From contig OZ026604.1 of the NCBI GenBank assembly GCA_964020085.1, positions 26,404,697 to 26,468,696 of the forward strand: 64,000 bases of DNA, given 5' to 3'. Origin of the DNA: Micromussa lordhowensis. Taxonomy: Eukaryota > Cnidaria > Anthozoa > Scleractinia > Lobophylliidae. Positions within the stretch are counted from its first letter, which is position 1. Each line of letters opens with the position of its first letter. Positions 62,023-64,000 of the stretch are shown here, piece by piece. The position numbers and the translations under genes are program-made. The notes beneath the pieces were generated by a model. The model had not been told where the DNA came from. It made no database searches and saw only the letters and a list, made by a program, of their open reading frames with translations.

Positions 62023-63780
62023 TGGAGCTGCGCGACATCTCGCACTATGCTAACCAGCCCGTTTGCTAATTAGCCGAACTTTGCGCGCGTCGCAACTTTG
62101 CAAACTAATACCACCAAAGCACTCCCGGGGTCGGTTAGGGTCCAAATGCGAAGTATCGGAGCTGCGCGAAATCTCCCACTATGCTAATCAGCCCGCAGAT
62201 CCCCAGGCGTGGCCGGCTGGCTGACTCGTTAGCCGAGCTTGACGCGTGTCGCAACTTGGCAAACTAATGGCACCAAAGCACTCCTGGGGTGGGTCCGGGT
62301 CCACATGCAAAGTTTCGGAGCTGCGCGACATCTTGCACTATGCTAACCAGCCCGTTTGCTAATTAGCCGAACTTTGCGCGCGTCGCAACTTTGCAAACTA
62401 ATACCACCAAAGCACTCCCGGGGTCGGTCCGGGTCCAAATGCGAAGTATCGGAGCTGCGCGAAATCTCCCACTATGCTAATCAGCCCGCAGATCCCCAGG
62501 CGTGGCCGGCTGGCTGACTCGTTAGCCGAGCTTGACGCGTGTCGCAACTTGGCAAACTAATGGCACCAAAGCACTCCTGGGGTGGGTCCGGGTCCACATG
62601 CAAAGTTTCGGAGCTGCGCGACATCTCGCACTATGCTAACCAGCCCGTTTGCTAATTAGCCGAACTTTGCGCGCGTCGCAACTTTGCAAACTAATACCAC
62701 CAAAGCACTCCCGGGGTCGGTCCGGGTCCAAATGCGAAGTATCGGAGCTGCGCGAAATCTCCCACTATGCTAATCAGCCCGCAGATCCCCAGGCGTGGCC
62801 GGCTGGCTGACTCGTTAGCCGAGCTTGACGCGTGTCGCAACTTGGCAAACTAATGGCACCAAAGCACTCCTGGGGTGGGTCCGGGTCCACATGCAAAGTT
62901 TCGGAGCTGCGCGACATCTCGCACTATGCTAACCAGCCCGTTTGCTAATTAGCCGAACTTTGCGCGCGTCGCAACTTTGCAAACTAATACCACCAAAGCA
63001 CTCCCGGGGTCGGTCCGGGTCCAAATGCGAAGTATCGGAGCTGCGCGAAATCTCCCACTATGCTAATCAGCCCGCAGATCCCCAGGCGTGGCCGGCTGGC
63101 TGACTCGTTAGCCGAGCTTGACGCGTGTCGCAACTTGGCAAACTAATGGCACCAAAGCACTCCTGGGGTGGGTCCGGGTCCACATGCAAAGTTTCGGAGC
63201 TGCGCGACATCTCGCACTATGCTAACCAGCCCGTTTGCTAATTAGCCGAACTTTGCGCGCGTTGCAACTTTGCAAACTAATACCACCAAAGCACTCCCGG
63301 GGTCGGTCCGGGTCCAAATGCGAAGTATCGGAGCTGCACGAAATCTCCCACTATGCTAATCAGCCCGCAGATCCCCAGGCGTGGCCGGCTGGCTGACTCG
63401 TTAGCCGAGCTTGACGCGTGTCGCAACTTGGCAAACTAATGGCACCAAAGCACTCCTGGGGTGGGTCCGGGTCCACATGCAAAGTTTCGGAGCTGCGCGA
63501 CATCTCGCACTACGCTAACCAGCCCGTTTGCTAATTAGCCGAACTTTGCGCGCATCGCAACTTTGCAAACTAATACCACCAAGGCACTCCCGGGGTCGGT
63601 TAGGGTCCAAATGCGAAGTATCGGAGCTGCGCGAAATCTCCCACTATGCTAATCAGCCCGCAGATCCCCAGGCGTGGCCGGCTGGCTGACTCGTTAGCCG
63701 AGCTTGACGCGTGTCGCAACTTGGCAAACTAATGGCACCAAAGCACTCCTGGGGTGGGTCCGGGTCCACATGCAAAGTTT
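62023..63780. repeat. Six-dimer block (1,758 bp), second copy
   Basis: Markers are TTTTGG at 62023, GGTTAGGG at 62133-62140, CATCTTGC at 62334 and GCGTTGC at 63263. One dimer near its end is unusually diverged, with GCACGAA at about 63,337, TACGCTA at about 63,513, GCGCATCGC at about 63,554, AAGGCAC at about 63,583 and a fifth GGTTAGGG at 63598-63605. The rise in variants here may mean approach to an array edge. Confidence 0.85.
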
Positions 63781-64000
63781 CGGAGCTGCGCGACATCTCG
63801 CACTATGCTAACCAGCCCGTTTGCTAATTAGCCGAACTTTGCGCGCGTCGAACCTTTGCAAACTAATACCACCAAAGCACTCCCGGGGTCGGTCCGGGTC
63901 CAAATGCGAAGTATCGGAGCTGCGCGAAATCTCCCACTATGCTAATCAGCCCGCAGATCCCCAGGCGTGGCCGGCTGGCTGACTCGTTAGCCGAGCTTGA
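63715..64000 (+). repeat. Last dimer, cut by the window edge
   Basis: It starts at CGCAACTTGG and ends at GAGCTTGA, 286 bp long, so seven bases of the 293 are missing. B begins with the CGAACCTTT variant (63851), shared with 61800. The array plainly continues past the window. Confidence 0.95.

Larger units (their letters stand above)
1..64000. repeat. Satellite DNA array, 293-bp dimeric repeat, about 218 copies
   Basis: The sequence beginning CGCAACTTGGCAAACTAATG recurs at 1, 294, 587, 880 and so on to 63,715, always 293 bp apart except at four length changes. No base of the window falls outside the array and neither end reaches unique sequence, so the true array is longer than 64 kb. Hand count of the consensus gives 91 C, 78 G, 65 A and 59 T. 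Copies differ from consensus by roughly zero to five bases each. Large homogeneous tandem arrays of this kind are a hallmark of eukaryotic heterochromatin. The family is not one I recognise. The orientation is head-to-tail throughout, with no inversion seen. Transcription, centromere function and chromosomal place cannot be read from the sequence. Confidence 0.98.

Noticed and set aside
55846..63605. Interstitial telomere repeats
   Set aside because: TTAGGG occurs once per affected dimer, never in tandem, and clearly derives from the satellite's own GGTCCGGG.
1..64000. CRISPR array
   Set aside because: The repeats are contiguous with no unique spacers, and the 134/159-bp subunits are far longer than CRISPR repeats. 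No cas gene is present.

Overview
The whole 64,000-base window is one uninterrupted tandem array of a satellite DNA. I see no gene, RNA gene, transposon, CRISPR array or unique flank. The repeat unit is 293 bp (57.7% G+C by hand count) and is a dimer of two related subunits. A is 134 bp (first copy 1-134) and B is 159 bp (first copy 135-293). Over their first 104 bases A and B differ at 11 positions. B also carries about 25 extra bases near its 3' end. Following the phase of the unit gives 196 dimers from 1 to 57,427, one A-A/B-B trimer at 57,428-57,854, 20 more dimers to 63,714, and a last dimer cut 7 bases short by the window edge. Only three net 1-bp length changes were found, near 25,256, 30,822 and 50,087. 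With the 134-bp extra subunit they account exactly for the phase at the end of the window.

An array this long, regular and gene-free points to nuclear heterochromatin of a eukaryote (pericentromeric, subtelomeric or another knob-like block). The species cannot be named from the sequence. CpG is not depleted (26 per dimer, observed/expected about 1.07). Even so, about half of the distinct variants I listed are C-to-T or G-to-A changes at CpG, and a few are in CCG, CTG or CAG context. This suits a cytosine-methylated genome, and a plant is my preferred but unproven guess.

Layout: 1-2,905 is ordinary array. 2,906-7,300 and 7,301-11,402 are two copies of a 14-15-dimer block. 11,403-17,799 is ordinary array with a one-dimer duplication at 15.7-16.0 kb. 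17,800-30,822 is a mosaic of nested duplications marked by shared variants. 30,823-44,270 is highly homogeneous. 44,278-48,600 holds a five-dimer block in about three tandem copies. 48,621-50,088 holds a small variant family. 50,089-55,735 is almost invariant. 55,736-64,000 is the most diverged part. It carries a GGTTAGGG-containing variant, the hybrid subunit and six- and eleven-dimer duplications.

The window records satellite turnover: unequal exchange in whole-dimer steps at several scales, local homogenisation, and one register slip between A and B. Short open reading frames on both strands are by-products of single substitutions that remove stop codons. A 293-bp period changes frame every unit, so the array cannot encode a long repetitive protein.
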